Shown here piece after piece: positions 36,141-45,004 of a stretch of DNA of 64,000 nt. Numbering within the stretch: position 1 is the first letter of the stretch; every line of letters begins with the position of its first letter. The notes beneath the pieces are model-generated. The model made no database searches and was not told the origin of the DNA. It worked only from the letters and a program-made list of their open reading frames with translations. The DNA is from Bacteroidota bacterium (GTDB taxonomy: Bacteria; Bacteroidota; Bacteroidia; Bacteroidales; P3): positions 59,495-123,494 of the forward strand of contig JAFNAQ010000007.1 in NCBI GenBank assembly GCA_017860275.1, given 5' to 3'. A program made the translations under genes and the position numbers.

Positions 36141-36806
36141 TTATTTCTCCGTAATATCTACTTCTTGTTTTTCGATAGAATTATCTATCTTCTCTTCATT
36201 TGCTTTATCATTCTTTTTTGGGAAAAATATCAATGATATAACCAATAAACAAACTCCAACAGATATAGAAATATCTGCAATATTAAAAATTGCATTAAAG
36301 AAACTAAAGGGTTCTCCTCCTACAAAGGGGAACCAGCTAGGATATGTTGTATCGATTATTGGGAGATAAAACATATCTACCACTTTGCCGTGAAAAAATG
36401 TACCATAAGCACCTTCTGAAGGAAAAATCTGGGCTATATTAAAGAATGTGCTTTCAGAAAAAATAACTCCATAAAAAATTGAGTCTATAATATTTCCTAC
36501 AGCTCCAGCAAAAATCAAAGTCATGCTATATACTGTAAGCATTGAATCCTTCCTAGCAATTATTCTTTTTAGATAAACAAAAATAAGAATTGATGCAATT
36601 ACCCTAAACAGGGTGAGTAAGAATTTTCCAATATCTCCACCAAAAGCCATTCCGAAGGCCATTCCCTTATTCTCTATAAAATGGATCTTACACCAATTGC
36701 CAATAATTGAGAACTCTTCTCCAAGATACATATTGGTCTTAATCCAAATTTTTAAAGTTTGGTCAAGAAAAAGAATAATAAAAATTAATATAAGTGATTT
36801 TTTCAT
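36141..36806 (-). CDS. lspA: lipoprotein signal peptidase
   Basis: 221 residues, longer than the usual 160-170 because of a lysine/glutamate-rich tail (about 45 residues). Four membrane helices; the two catalytic aspartates are in GNIIDSIFYG and FNIADISISVG, with NKGMAFG in the N-terminal loop. It removes signal peptides from prolipoproteins in the inner membrane. It starts 6 bases after the DksA-like gene, the standard Bacteroidetes order. Confidence 0.95.
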   Translation of the reverse strand: MKKSLILIFIILFLDQTLKIWIKTNMYLGEEFSIIGNWCKIHFIENKGMAFGMAFGGDIGKFLLTLFRVIASILIFVYLKRIIARKDSMLTVYSMTLIFAGAVGNIIDSIFYGVIFSESTFFNIAQIFPSEGAYGTFFHGKVVDMFYLPIIDTTYPSWFPFVGGEPFSFFNAIFNIADISISVGVCLLVISLIFFPKKNDKANEEKIDNSIEKQEVDITEK

Positions 36807-36812
36807 CTACCT

Positions 36813-37208
36813 TTATTTCTTTTTACCTTGTTGTTGAAGTTTAGCTTCAACGCTCATAGTTGCATGAGGAACAATACGAAGTCTTTCCTTTGGAATCAAC
36901 TCACCTGTAACTCTACAAATACCATAAGTTTTATTTTCAATTCTTATCAAAGCAGCTTCTAAATCTTTAATGAATTTTTGCTGCCTTGCTGCCATATTTG
37001 CGTTGTCTTCTTTTGATTGAACACTGCTTCCTTCTTCTAATACCTTAAAAGTTGGGGATGTGTCTCCAAGGTCATTTGCGTCATTTGAAAATGCTTCCAA
37101 CAACATTTCAAGATTCTCTCTCGCTTGAGCAAGCTTATTCATAATGATTTCTTTAAACTCATTTAATTCTTCATCAGAATATCTTTTCGCATTTTTATTT
37201 TCGTCCAT
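36813..37208 (-). CDS. DksA/TraR-like protein lacking most zinc cysteines
   Basis: 131 residues: an N-terminal coiled coil (about 10-85, NELNEFKEIIMNKLAQA-type) with the DksA tip region, then the C-terminal finger segment YGICRVTGELIPKERLRIVPHATMSVEAK in which only one of four Cys remains. Family members bind RNA polymerase and modulate rRNA and stress promoters. Non-zinc forms are known in the family. It leads the lspA operon. Confidence 0.88.
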   Translation of the reverse strand: MDENKNAKRYSDEELNEFKEIIMNKLAQARENLEMLLEAFSNDANDLGDTSPTFKVLEEGSSVQSKEDNANMAARQQKFIKDLEAALIRIENKTYGICRVTGELIPKERLRIVPHATMSVEAKLQQQGKKK

Positions 37209-37258
37209 AGCGCATTAATTTTAGTAGTGTAAAAATCGTATAACTTTTATTTCGGATG

Positions 37259-37266
37259 CAAATATA
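37259..37266 (-). promoter_or_regulatory. -7 box TATATTTG for the dksA-like-lspA operon
   Basis: Minus-strand TATATTTG followed by C, 51 bases before the ATG at 37208. Confidence 0.6.
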
Positions 37267-37346
37267 AATAATTATTTTTAATTGTTGTATTTTTAAACCA
37301 TTACAGCTAAATATTGTTGAATTGTTCTTCTTTAAGATATTCTTCG

Positions 37347-37354
37347 TATTTTTG
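37347..37354 (+). promoter_or_regulatory. -7 box TATTTTTG for the EnvC-like gene
   Basis: TATTTTTG followed by C, 24 bases before the ATG at 37378. Confidence 0.65.
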
Positions 37355-37377
37355 CTCACTATTTTATATTAAATCCA

Positions 37378-38658
37378 ATGAGATTAAAAAAAATCAATTT
37401 ATCTTCAATCCATATTAGGACTATTGTTTTTACTAGTCTCTTAATTGTTTTATGTCTTTCAACCTCTGCTCAAGATAGAAAGAAACTTGAAGCAGAAAAA
37501 GCTAAGATTGAGAAAGAAATTGAGGCAATCAATGCAATTTTGAACGAGACTAAAAATACTAAGAGAATGTCCTCATCTGAATTACACATACTAAAAAAGA
37601 AAATTAGTGATCGTCAGAAGCTTATCAATAATATTTCTTCTCAAATGAATATATTAAAGGGAGAAATTCGAACTACACAAAAATCAATCACTCAACTTTG
37701 TCAAGAAATTGATTTTCTAAAAAAAGACTATGCTCAAATGCTTCGTCACGCTCAAAAAAATCAAACTGCAACAGAGAGGATGCTTTTTATATTTTCTGCA
37801 AAAGATTATCGTGAAGCATACCAAAGATATGCTTTCTTTAATCAGTACGGAGACATGCAAAAAAATAAGATGTTTCTTATTCACCAAAAAACAAATGAGC
37901 TAGAGAAGAAAACAGATGAATTAGAGATTAAAAAAACAAATCAACAAAATTTACTAAGCCAAGAGGAAAAAAATAAATCCGCACTTACAAAAGAACAATC
38001 CATAAAACAAAAAACAGTAACTCTGTTACAAAAAAAGGAAAAGCAACTTGCAAAACAAATAAAGGAAAAACAAGAAAGAAGAAGAAAATTACAAAATCAG
38101 ATAAATTCTGTAATTGCATCTGAAGTTAAAAAGCAGACAAACATTGCCTCAAAGAAACATTCGTCTGAAACAAAATCTTCCTCTAGTTCATCCTCTACTA
38201 GCAAGGTAACATATGTAATGTCATCTACTCCAGAAGAAGTCACTCTATCCAACAATTTCACTTCAAATAAAGGGAAACTGCCTTGGCCAACTGAACAAGG
38301 AGTAATAACAAGTAACTATGGTACTCACTCTCATCCTGAGATAAAGGGAGTAATGATTGAAAATCTAGGAATAGATATTAGAACAAAAAGGGGTTCAAAT
38401 ATTCGAGCTGTTTTTGAAGGAGAAGTTGTAAAAGTATTTACGGGACCAAATGGACAAAAGGTAGTAATTCTTCGTCACGGAGAATATATGACAGTTTACA
38501 CTAATTTAGAAAGCGTAAATGTTTCAAACGGCTCAAAGGTTTCTACAAAACAAAAAATAGGGACAATACATACAAACGAAGACAATATATCTGAGACTAA
38601 TTTCCAAGTATGGAAAGGAAACTCTCGTCAAAATCCATCTAGTTGGATAAAATTATAA
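37378..38658 (+). CDS. EnvC-like murein hydrolase activator
   Basis: 426 residues: signal peptide (ending STSAQ, about residue 33), a long coiled coil (about 35-240, rich in KKTNQQNLLSQEEK-type heptads), a serine-rich linker, and a C-terminal LytM domain (about 300-426). The zinc ligands of active M23 peptidases are not all kept: the segment before GIDI has NL instead of H, and the last HxH position reads NFQVW. EnvC-type activators have such degenerate sites and switch on amidases at the division site. It is followed by DsbD after 30 bases. Confidence 0.88.
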   Translation: MRLKKINLSSIHIRTIVFTSLLIVLCLSTSAQDRKKLEAEKAKIEKEIEAINAILNETKNTKRMSSSELHILKKKISDRQKLINNISSQMNILKGEIRTTQKSITQLCQEIDFLKKDYAQMLRHAQKNQTATERMLFIFSAKDYREAYQRYAFFNQYGDMQKNKMFLIHQKTNELEKKTDELEIKKTNQQNLLSQEEKNKSALTKEQSIKQKTVTLLQKKEKQLAKQIKEKQERRRKLQNQINSVIASEVKKQTNIASKKHSSETKSSSSSSSTSKVTYVMSSTPEEVTLSNNFTSNKGKLPWPTEQGVITSNYGTHSHPEIKGVMIENLGIDIRTKRGSNIRAVFEGEVVKVFTGPNGQKVVILRHGEYMTVYTNLESVNVSNGSKVSTKQKIGTIHTNEDNISETNFQVWKGNSRQNPSSWIKL

Positions 38659-38688
38659 TATACAAATCAATAAAATAAATTATTCTTT

Positions 38689-40719
38689 ATGAGAAAATTA
38701 ACCTTAAGTTTACTATTTGTTTTGATTAGTTCAATTTTTGGCAATTCCTTTGCGCAATCGCCAGCAAAATGGAGCTTTAAAACAAATAAGATCAATGATT
38801 CTATTTCAGAATTAGAGTTGACAGTAAATCTATCGCCAGGCTGGCATATCTATTCTCAAAAAACCAAAGGGACAGAATTACCTATTGTATTTTCGTTCGA
38901 CAAAAACAGCAAGTATGATAGAATAGGAGGAGTTGCAGAACCAAGATACCATGCCGAGTATGACAAATTTGAGAAAGATTCATCTAGATACTTTGAAGGA
39001 AAGGCTGTCTTTCGTCAAAAAATAAAGGTGAAGACAAATATTGATTTCCAAATAAAGGGTTCTGTAAATTTCCAATTATGCGAAAAGGGAAGCTGTATAC
39101 CACCAGATGATGTTGAATATACATTTAATGTAAAAGGAAACCCTAAAGCTGGGGCAGTAGTTGAAACAGAAGAATCCTTAGTAGAAACATCTACCCTAAC
39201 AAGTGCAGAAACACAAATATCACAATCTGAAACTGGAGCAACAAACCAAGCAATAGGAAAAGACAATTCATTCCTAATGGTATTCCTTATTTCTTTTGGT
39301 GCAGGTCTATTAGCACTTCTTACACCTTGTGTATTCCCAATGATACCTATGACAATATCTTTCTTTATGAAAGGCAACAAAGATAAAAAACAAGGTCTTA
39401 AGCAAGCATATTTCTTTGGAGGTTCAATAATATTCATTTTCGCAATACTTGGTCTTGCACTTACCTTATTATTAGGAAAAGATGCAATGTATATTATCTC
39501 TACCCACTGGGTTCCAAACCTATTATTCTTCGTAATCTTCATGATATTTGCATTCTCATTCTTCGGAATGTTTGAAATAACAATGCCTTCATCATGGATA
39601 AATAAATCGGATCAAAACGCAGACAAAGGAGGATACCTAGGTTCATTCTTTATTGCATTAACAACAGTACTTGTTTCATTCTCTTGTACCGGTCCAATTC
39701 TTGGAGCAGCACTTATTGAGATGGCTTCAGGTTCAAGCAATAGTTTTGTATTCTTTATTTCAATGATAGGATTCGCAGTTGGTTTTGCACTACCATTTAC
39801 TTTACTAGCTATGTTCCCATCTGCAATGAGTAAGATGAAATCAGGAGGATGGTTAAACACAGTAAAGATAGTATTTGGTTTCTTAGAAATAGCATTAGGT
39901 TTAAAGTTCTTATCGATGGCAGACCTAAGTGCAGGCTGGGGAATATTGGATAGAGAAGTCTACTTAGCTTTATGGATTGTAGTATTTGCACTACTTGGAC
40001 TCTATTTCTTAGGAAAATTGAAATTCAAGGGCGATAAGGAATTAGAAAAGATTTCTGTTATAAGATTATTCTTTGCTATCATCTCCTTCTCTTTCGTTGT
40101 GTATATGTTCCCAGGAATGTTTGGAGCTCCATTAAAGGCAATATCAGGATATATCCCTCCTCCAACAACTCAAGACTTTGATCTTGAAAGATCAATATTT
40201 GAAAATGCTGGAAAGGGTGGCGGAACAATATCTGCTGATGAAATTCCTGCTACAAGAAAATATGCAGATAAACTACATATGCCAACAGGTTTCCAAGGGT
40301 TCTATGATCTTGAAGAGGCTAAGGCTTATGCTAAGAAGGTTGGAAAACCAATATTTATTGACTTCACAGGAAAAACTTGTGCAAACTGTCGTGAGATGGA
40401 AAACTATGTATGGGTTGATAGTGGAGTAAAGAAAATACTTACTGAGGACTACGTAATGGTTGCACTTTACTGCGACGTAAACAATATTGAATTACCAGAG
40501 AGCGATTGGGTAAAAACAAAAGACGGTAAGACAATAAAAACACTAGGAAAGAAAAACCATAACTACCAAATTGAACATTTCAAGGCTAATGCTCAACCTT
40601 TATATGTATTAATGGATGCTGATGGAAAACTACTAACAAAAGAACCTAAAAGTTACGATAAGAACATCCCTAACTTCGTAAAGTTCCTTGAAGAAGGTAA
40701 ATCAAACTTCAAAAAATAG
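38689..40719 (+). CDS. dsbD: thiol:disulfide interchange protein DsbD
   Basis: 676 residues, full three-domain DsbD: signal peptide and N-terminal alpha-domain with a Cys pair (FQLCEKGSCIPPDD); eight-helix central domain with the two membrane cysteines (LLTPCVFPMIP and SFSCTGPILG); and C-terminal thioredoxin domain with TCANC (about residue 565). It carries electrons from cytoplasmic thioredoxin to periplasmic proteins. A terminator follows. Confidence 0.96.
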   Translation: MRKLTLSLLFVLISSIFGNSFAQSPAKWSFKTNKINDSISELELTVNLSPGWHIYSQKTKGTELPIVFSFDKNSKYDRIGGVAEPRYHAEYDKFEKDSSRYFEGKAVFRQKIKVKTNIDFQIKGSVNFQLCEKGSCIPPDDVEYTFNVKGNPKAGAVVETEESLVETSTLTSAETQISQSETGATNQAIGKDNSFLMVFLISFGAGLLALLTPCVFPMIPMTISFFMKGNKDKKQGLKQAYFFGGSIIFIFAILGLALTLLLGKDAMYIISTHWVPNLLFFVIFMIFAFSFFGMFEITMPSSWINKSDQNADKGGYLGSFFIALTTVLVSFSCTGPILGAALIEMASGSSNSFVFFISMIGFAVGFALPFTLLAMFPSAMSKMKSGGWLNTVKIVFGFLEIALGLKFLSMADLSAGWGILDREVYLALWIVVFALLGLYFLGKLKFKGDKELEKISVIRLFFAIISFSFVVYMFPGMFGAPLKAISGYIPPPTTQDFDLERSIFENAGKGGGTISADEIPATRKYADKLHMPTGFQGFYDLEEAKAYAKKVGKPIFIDFTGKTCANCREMENYVWVDSGVKKILTEDYVMVALYCDVNNIELPESDWVKTKDGKTIKTLGKKNHNYQIEHFKANAQPLYVLMDADGKLLTKEPKSYDKNIPNFVKFLEEGKSNFKK

Positions 40720-40728
40720 ATTATTCAT

Positions 40729-40757
40729 GGGGCAGGTTTGACTTGCCCCTTTTTTTA
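40729..40757 (+). terminator. terminator after dsbD
   Basis: GGGGCA (40729-40734) pairs with TGCCCC (40744-40749), then a T-run. Confidence 0.85.
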
Positions 40758-40777
40758 TACTTTAAATCTCAAAACAA

Positions 40778-41344
40778 ATGTTTGACTTTGTAGCAATAGA
40801 CTTTGAAACTGCCGACAAGCATAACCCTTGTTCCTTAGGCATTGCTGTGGTAGAAAACTCACAAGTAGTACTTGTGAAGCAGTGGCTAATAAAACCTATA
40901 TGCTTCCCATACTTCCATTACTATGCACAAAAGGTTCATGGCATAAAAAAAGAAGATGTGATGTATGAACCAGAGTTCGAGGAACTTTGGGATGAGATAA
41001 AACCCTATCTATTAGGTAAACAAATAATAGCACATAATGCTTCCTTCGACCTAACTGTTCTTCGAAAAACATTAAAGGATTATAGGATTGAGGTGCCTCA
41101 GTTTTATTATTATTGCTCTTGCCAAATAGCAAGAAAGGTTTGGGTAGAGAACACAAAATCCTCACTTGATTTTCTTTGTAACCAAGAGGGAATAGAATTA
41201 GAACACCATAGAGCTGACTCCGATGCAAGAGCCTGTGCAATGATTTTCCTAAGAGAGATGGAATTATTAGAGGTAGGCGATTTCAATGAGTTAAGAGAGA
41301 AACATAAGATTTCAGGAAAGAAACTTCTTACTCATCTACGATAA
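40778..41344 (+). CDS. DnaQ-like 3'-5' exonuclease (DEDDh)
   Basis: 188 residues. Exonuclease motifs: DFETAD (Exo I), [12 protein letters not shown] (Exo II) and [10 protein letters not shown] (Exo IIIe, with the His that marks the DEDDh class). It resembles the epsilon proofreading subunit but is short, like standalone DNA/RNA exonucleases. Its 3' end overlaps convergent mnmA by 17 bases. Confidence 0.88.
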   Translation: MFDFVAIDFETADKHNPCSLGIAVVENSQVVLVKQWLIKPICFPYFHYYAQKVHGIKKEDVMYEPEFEELWDEIKPYLLGKQIIAHNASFDLTVLRKTLKDYRIEVPQFYYYCSCQIARKVWVENTKSSLDFLCNQEGIELEHHRADSDARACAMIFLREMELLEVGDFNELREKHKISGKKLLTHLR

Positions 41345-42398
41345 CACCCGAGCCAAGGCATAGCCTAGCATCATTATCGTAAATCACTCCGAACTGTCCA
41401 GAGGCAATACCTTGTATCTTATCCTCAGAGACTATTCTATATATATCATTTATCTTTCTAAGCTTACCCTTAGTGAAGTCGGGAGTATGTCTTATCTTAA
41501 ATAATACATCTTTCTCATCATTAAAGTCTCCAAAACAATCCTCGGTAATAAATTCAAATCCCGAAAGGTTTACAACCTTTCCATATTGAGTCTCTGGATC
41601 ATAGCCTTGAGAAACATAAAGAACATTCTCCTGCATATCTTTCTTAACAACAAACCAAGGACCTCCACTTAGTCCTAGTCCTCTTCTTTGACCTATTGTG
41701 TGAAACCAGTAGCCATTGTGTTTGCCCACAACCTTACCCGTTTCAAGCTCAACAATATTACCCTGCGTTTCTCCAAGATAGCGGCGAAGAAAATCATTAT
41801 AATTTATCTTTCCTAAGAAACAAATACCCTGACTATCCTTCCTGTCTGCCGAAGGAAGCCTCATATCTCTTGCTATTGTTCTAACCTCGCTCTTAAGCAA
41901 ATCACCTATAGGAAACATTAGCTTAGAGACCTGCATATAATTAATCTGTCCTAGAAAATAGGTTTGGTCTTTAACCTTATCTTTAGCCGTAGAAAGATAG
42001 GTCTTGCCGTCAATCTCCGTTGTTGTGCAATAATGTCCTGTTGCTATCTTATCAAAATCGTGTCCCCACTTCTTTTCAAAGCTTCCAAACTTAATCATCT
42101 TATTACACATCATATCTGGATTTGGAGTAAGCCCCCTACGAACAGCCTCAATAGTATAACTAACAACATCGTCCCAATACTCATCATGCAAAGAAACGAT
42201 CTCGAACCTACAACCATATTTTTTGGCAATATAAGAGGTTATCTCAATATCCTCCTCAGAAGGACAGTCAATATAACCATGCTCATCCTCCATACCAATC
42301 TTAATATAAAATATTGTAGGGTCATAACCCATTTCCTTTAACTGATGTACAGTTACCGAACTATCAACCCCACCCGAAACTAATGCTGCTATTTCCAT
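41328..42398 (-). CDS. mnmA: tRNA-specific 2-thiouridylase
   Basis: 356 residues. P-loop start [10 protein letters not shown]; catalytic Cys98 in [10 protein letters not shown] and Cys193 in DSQGICFLG; the [11 protein letters not shown] segment follows. It adds sulfur to U34 of glutamate, glutamine and lysine tRNAs. Its promoter box lies only 5 bases before the ATG, so the mRNA probably has almost no leader. Its 3' end overlaps the exonuclease gene. Confidence 0.95.
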   Translation of the reverse strand: MEIAALVSGGVDSSVTVHQLKEMGYDPTIFYIKIGMEDEHGYIDCPSEEDIEITSYIAKKYGCRFEIVSLHDEYWDDVVSYTIEAVRRGLTPNPDMMCNKMIKFGSFEKKWGHDFDKIATGHYCTTTEIDGKTYLSTAKDKVKDQTYFLGQINYMQVSKLMFPIGDLLKSEVRTIARDMRLPSADRKDSQGICFLGKINYNDFLRRYLGETQGNIVELETGKVVGKHNGYWFHTIGQRRGLGLSGGPWFVVKKDMQENVLYVSQGYDPETQYGKVVNLSGFEFITEDCFGDFNDEKDVLFKIRHTPDFTKGKLRKINDIYRIVSEDKIQGIASGQFGVIYDNDARLCLGSGVIVDE

Positions 42399-42402
42399 GC
42401 TG

Positions 42403-42410
42403 CAAAATTA
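42403..42410 (-). promoter_or_regulatory. -7 box TAATTTTG directly at the mnmA start
   Basis: Minus-strand TAATTTTG followed by GC; transcription would start at about the A of the ATG (42398), implying a leaderless message. Confidence 0.65.
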
Positions 42411-42502
42411 CTACTATTTCGTAATAACAACAAATTATACCCTTAAAGAGAATAAAATCAAGTATTAAAACAATTAAGGTTTAGAAAAGAAGTAAATAAA
42501 CC

Positions 42503-42758
42503 CCTAAAATAGATTAAAGAGATAACCTCACTCTCTTTTGATTACACTAGCACTACTTCAAAGAGACAGCACCCCTGTATCTTTAATCCACCCCACCCAA
42601 TCTTCAATCCCTCCTCTCCAAACCAAACCCCACCTCACTATCTCTAAACAAAAAAATAAAAAAAGAGAAGAATATCATCCCTCTCTTTCTTAAAATTAAT
42701 TTGTATTATTACTGAATCTCAAAAGATTATCCAATCATCTCCTATTCTGATACATTAC
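42503..42758. repeat. short dispersed repeat family 2, copy near 42.6 kb
   Basis: It begins CCTAAAATAGATTAAAGAG (identical to 54320 onward), includes a 25-nt stretch at 42690-42714 identical to 43754-43778, and ends TCTGATACATTAC (42746-42758), also at 43810 and 54515. The roughly 370 bases between mnmA and the ankyrin gene hold no gene. Confidence 0.75.
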
Positions 42759-42768
42759 CTAGTATCGC

Positions 42769-43590
42769 TCATCGATCTATTCCTTTACTCTTCAAAAAAT
42801 CAATTATTAGCATTTTATATTTATACTCATCTGTATCGGTATCCGATACGTTTTCTTTTAATACATCTGCCAAATACATCGGTTTTCCCTTGTCGTTCGG
42901 GTCTTGTTTCTCCACTGGAATAGAATAATCGGGTCTGTAAAAAATCGGTCGTTCATAATCCGCTCCGTTTTCAAGTAAGTAATATGATATTTCATACTTT
43001 CTTACCATTACAGACTCACTTAATGCTGATTGCCCATACTCATTTTGATAATTTACATTTGCTCCATTTTTCACAAGCAATTTAACCAAATCTAATTTAC
43101 CTGTTTTAGACGCTTTCATCAAAACAGACTTTACTTTGTTTGGCTCAGTTTTATCAGTTTGTATATCATTTACATTAGCCCCATTTTGTAAAAGAATTTG
43201 AGCGAATTTTGTATCATATTGCTTAAAAGAACAAGCCTCTATTAGAGCCGATGTTCCTTCATAAAAATTATGAATATTTACATCTGCTTTATCATTTAAT
43301 AAAACTTTGAAAGGCTTAATTTGTTGGTTCATTATTGTAAGCATCAAAAGTGTATTCCCAAATATTGGTTCTTGGTAATTTATTAGCTTAGGGTCTTTTG
43401 ATACTATTTCATTTATCTTCTTTTCGTCTTCATCTTGTACTGCTTTAGCTAAGTCCCAAACTGGTGTATTTTGAAAAAGGCGGTAATCATCACCCGTTAA
43501 ATCCTTTTTATCCACCGGTTTATCTCTATCGATGTTTGAGCAATAAAGTAACAAACAAGAGAATGCTAATTGTATAATCATTGCTTTCAT
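42769..43590 (-). CDS. ankyrin-repeat lipoprotein
   Basis: 273 residues with a lipoprotein signal (LLLYC, Cys17). From about residue 70 it carries four to five ankyrin repeats (GNTLLMLTIMN, GTSALIEACSF, VLMKASKTGKLDLVKLLVKNGANVNYQ, GQSALSESVMVRKYEISYYLLENGAD). Ankyrin proteins mediate protein contacts, and periplasmic ones often accompany peroxidases or act as immunity-like factors; nothing here shows which. It is surrounded by repeats on both sides. Confidence 0.82.
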   Translation of the reverse strand: MKAMIIQLAFSCLLLYCSNIDRDKPVDKKDLTGDDYRLFQNTPVWDLAKAVQDEDEKKINEIVSKDPKLINYQEPIFGNTLLMLTIMNQQIKPFKVLLNDKADVNIHNFYEGTSALIEACSFKQYDTKFAQILLQNGANVNDIQTDKTEPNKVKSVLMKASKTGKLDLVKLLVKNGANVNYQNEYGQSALSESVMVRKYEISYYLLENGADYERPIFYRPDYSIPVEKQDPNDKGKPMYLADVLKENVSDTDTDEYKYKMLIIDFLKSKGIDR

Positions 43591-43680
43591 TATTTATTGT
43601 ATTCTTCTGGATTTTTAACCCCAAAATTCTTTAATACGTTATCCATACTATGTCCATTATAAATAGATGATGCTCCCGTC

Positions 43681-43703
43681 GAGCGGGATTTGTACTCCCG
43701 ATC
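43681..43703. repeat. REP-like hairpin
   Basis: CGGGATTTGTACTCCCG-type palindrome, related to the one at 44347-44365, between two orphan genes. Confidence 0.65.
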
Positions 43704-43753
43704 TATTTTATCATTAAGATTTGCAATCTGATAAATCATTCAACATCTCTTCC

Positions 43754-43886
43754 TTAAAATTAATTTGTATTATTACTGGATTTCAAACAATTAACAGAAC
43801 AACTCCCAATCTGATACATTACCATTTAATTTGTATTGTTATGGAATTTCAAATTATTAATTATATAACTCCTAATCTGATACATT
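43754..43886. repeat. short dispersed repeat family 2, two tandem copies
   Basis: The unit at 43754-43822 is followed by a diverged second unit ending TCTGATACATT at 43876-43886, which runs into the last codons of the next minus-strand gene. Confidence 0.75.
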
Positions 43887-44330
43887 CTCATCCCAATTAC
43901 CACCAACTAAATAAAATTTTCTCTTATTTAGTTTTTTCCTCTTAAAAAAATAAAATGTCTGCATCTCTTTTTCTTGAATAATCAATTTTATGTATATAAG
44001 ATTCTCTTGTATTGGTTCATTAAAATATATTTTATATAAACACTTTTCTCCATTTTTCATTTTTTTCATTTTTACCAAAAAAGATACTCCCTTATAATAC
44101 AATGTGTCGGGTGTAGGAATATATATATTATATATTAAAGAATCATTCTTCGTTTCATAATTAATTATTTCTTGAAATCCCATATTAATTTTAGGGTAAA
44201 ACAAATCCTTTGTTATTGTTTTATTGTGAAATATAAGAGTTAAGCTATCCTTTATCGTCTGAGATTGAAGCTTCGATATAGATATTAATATAAATATAAA
44301 TATTATTGCATGCCTTCTGCTAATGATCAT
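43872..44330 (-). CDS. secreted protein of unknown function (orphan)
   Basis: 152 residues with a signal peptide (MIISRRHAIIFIFILISISKL, cleaved near LQSQ). The mature part is about 125 residues, basic, with no recognised motif (IYIPTPDTLYYKGVSFLVK). Its last codons lie in a family 2 repeat and its start is 173 bases from the conserved end of dispersed repeat E, transcribed away from it. Function unknown. Confidence 0.65.
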   Translation of the reverse strand: MIISRRHAIIFIFILISISKLQSQTIKDSLTLIFHNKTITKDLFYPKINMGFQEIINYETKNDSLIYNIYIPTPDTLYYKGVSFLVKMKKMKNGEKCLYKIYFNEPIQENLIYIKLIIQEKEMQTFYFFKRKKLNKRKFYLVGGNWDENVSD

Positions 44331-44346
44331 TTCTAGTCTCCGTCGT

Positions 44347-44394
44347 GAGGGATTTGTAATCCCTCGCTTGTATATTATTAGGATTTGAAATCCT
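44347..44394. repeat. pair of REP-like hairpins
   Basis: GAGGGATTtgtAATCCCTC (44347-44365) and AGGATTTGAAATCCT (44380-44394), separated by CGCTTGTATATTATT; the spacer recurs at about 55315. Confidence 0.7.
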
Positions 44395-44502
44395 TTGTTT
44401 ATTCTTATTTAGTAATATCATCTTTATTATTTCTTCTTTCAAGATTGATTTGTGCGTCAAAGATATATATATTTTTTGATATATTATTAGGTTTTGGGTT
44501 TG

Positions 44503-44920
44503 ATTTTAACAGAAAAGGGTAAAAAGGGGTGTTTTTCTAACATTATGCAAAGTTTCACGTTAATTATTCCAAACAAGATAAGGCTAAATCCTTGCGATAT
44601 TTGAAGCTAGTTGTCCAAGAGGGAATAAGGATTCGTTAATTCTTTATAATTATTTTTGCATATTTCGAAGAAAATCGCCAATATTTGACCTTTTTGAAAA
44701 TAAACTTAGTCTTTTTCTATTTTTATTTGATCTTTTTCTATTTTTTTCTGATATAATTTTGCAGAAACGAAGTTTATTTTCAAGTAAATAGCGGTTTTAT
44801 TGGAATAGAATTTGATTCTAGGAAAATAGAATCAAATTCTATTGGCGTAGAATCTTATTCCAGAGCACAAAAACAAGGTTTTTTCGACTTAAATCCCAAT
44901 TTTCATTTCTTAATTTTAAG
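44503..44920 (-). repeat. dispersed 0.44-kb repeat, copy E (reverse)
   Basis: 418 bp on the minus strand. Its end motif reads TAACATTATGCAA at 44538-44550 and its beginning CTTAATTTTAAG at 44909-44920. The core palindrome (GAATAGAATTTGATTC) is at about 44810-44860. Orphan gene 43872-44330 lies beyond its conserved end. Confidence 0.87.
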
Positions 44921-44977
44921 AGTTGGCGGAATTTCCTTTAGTTAATAAGGAATTTTCTGAGGTTAATGGTTTTTTAG

Positions 44978-44985
44978 TATCTTTG
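44978..44985 (+). promoter_or_regulatory. -7 box TATCTTTG for the NagZ-like gene
   Basis: TATCTTTG, 20 bases before the ATG at 45005. Confidence 0.65.
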
Positions 44986-45004
44986 TCCATTAAAGATTTT
45001 GATT

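Noticed and set aside
37378..38658. Active M23 endopeptidase
   Set aside because: Several zinc-ligand histidines are missing from the LytM domain; an EnvC-type activator is the better call.
42400..45000. CRISPR array in the repeat-rich stretch
   Set aside because: The repeats are irregularly spaced, differ in length and contain palindromes; there are no regular spacers and no cas genes.
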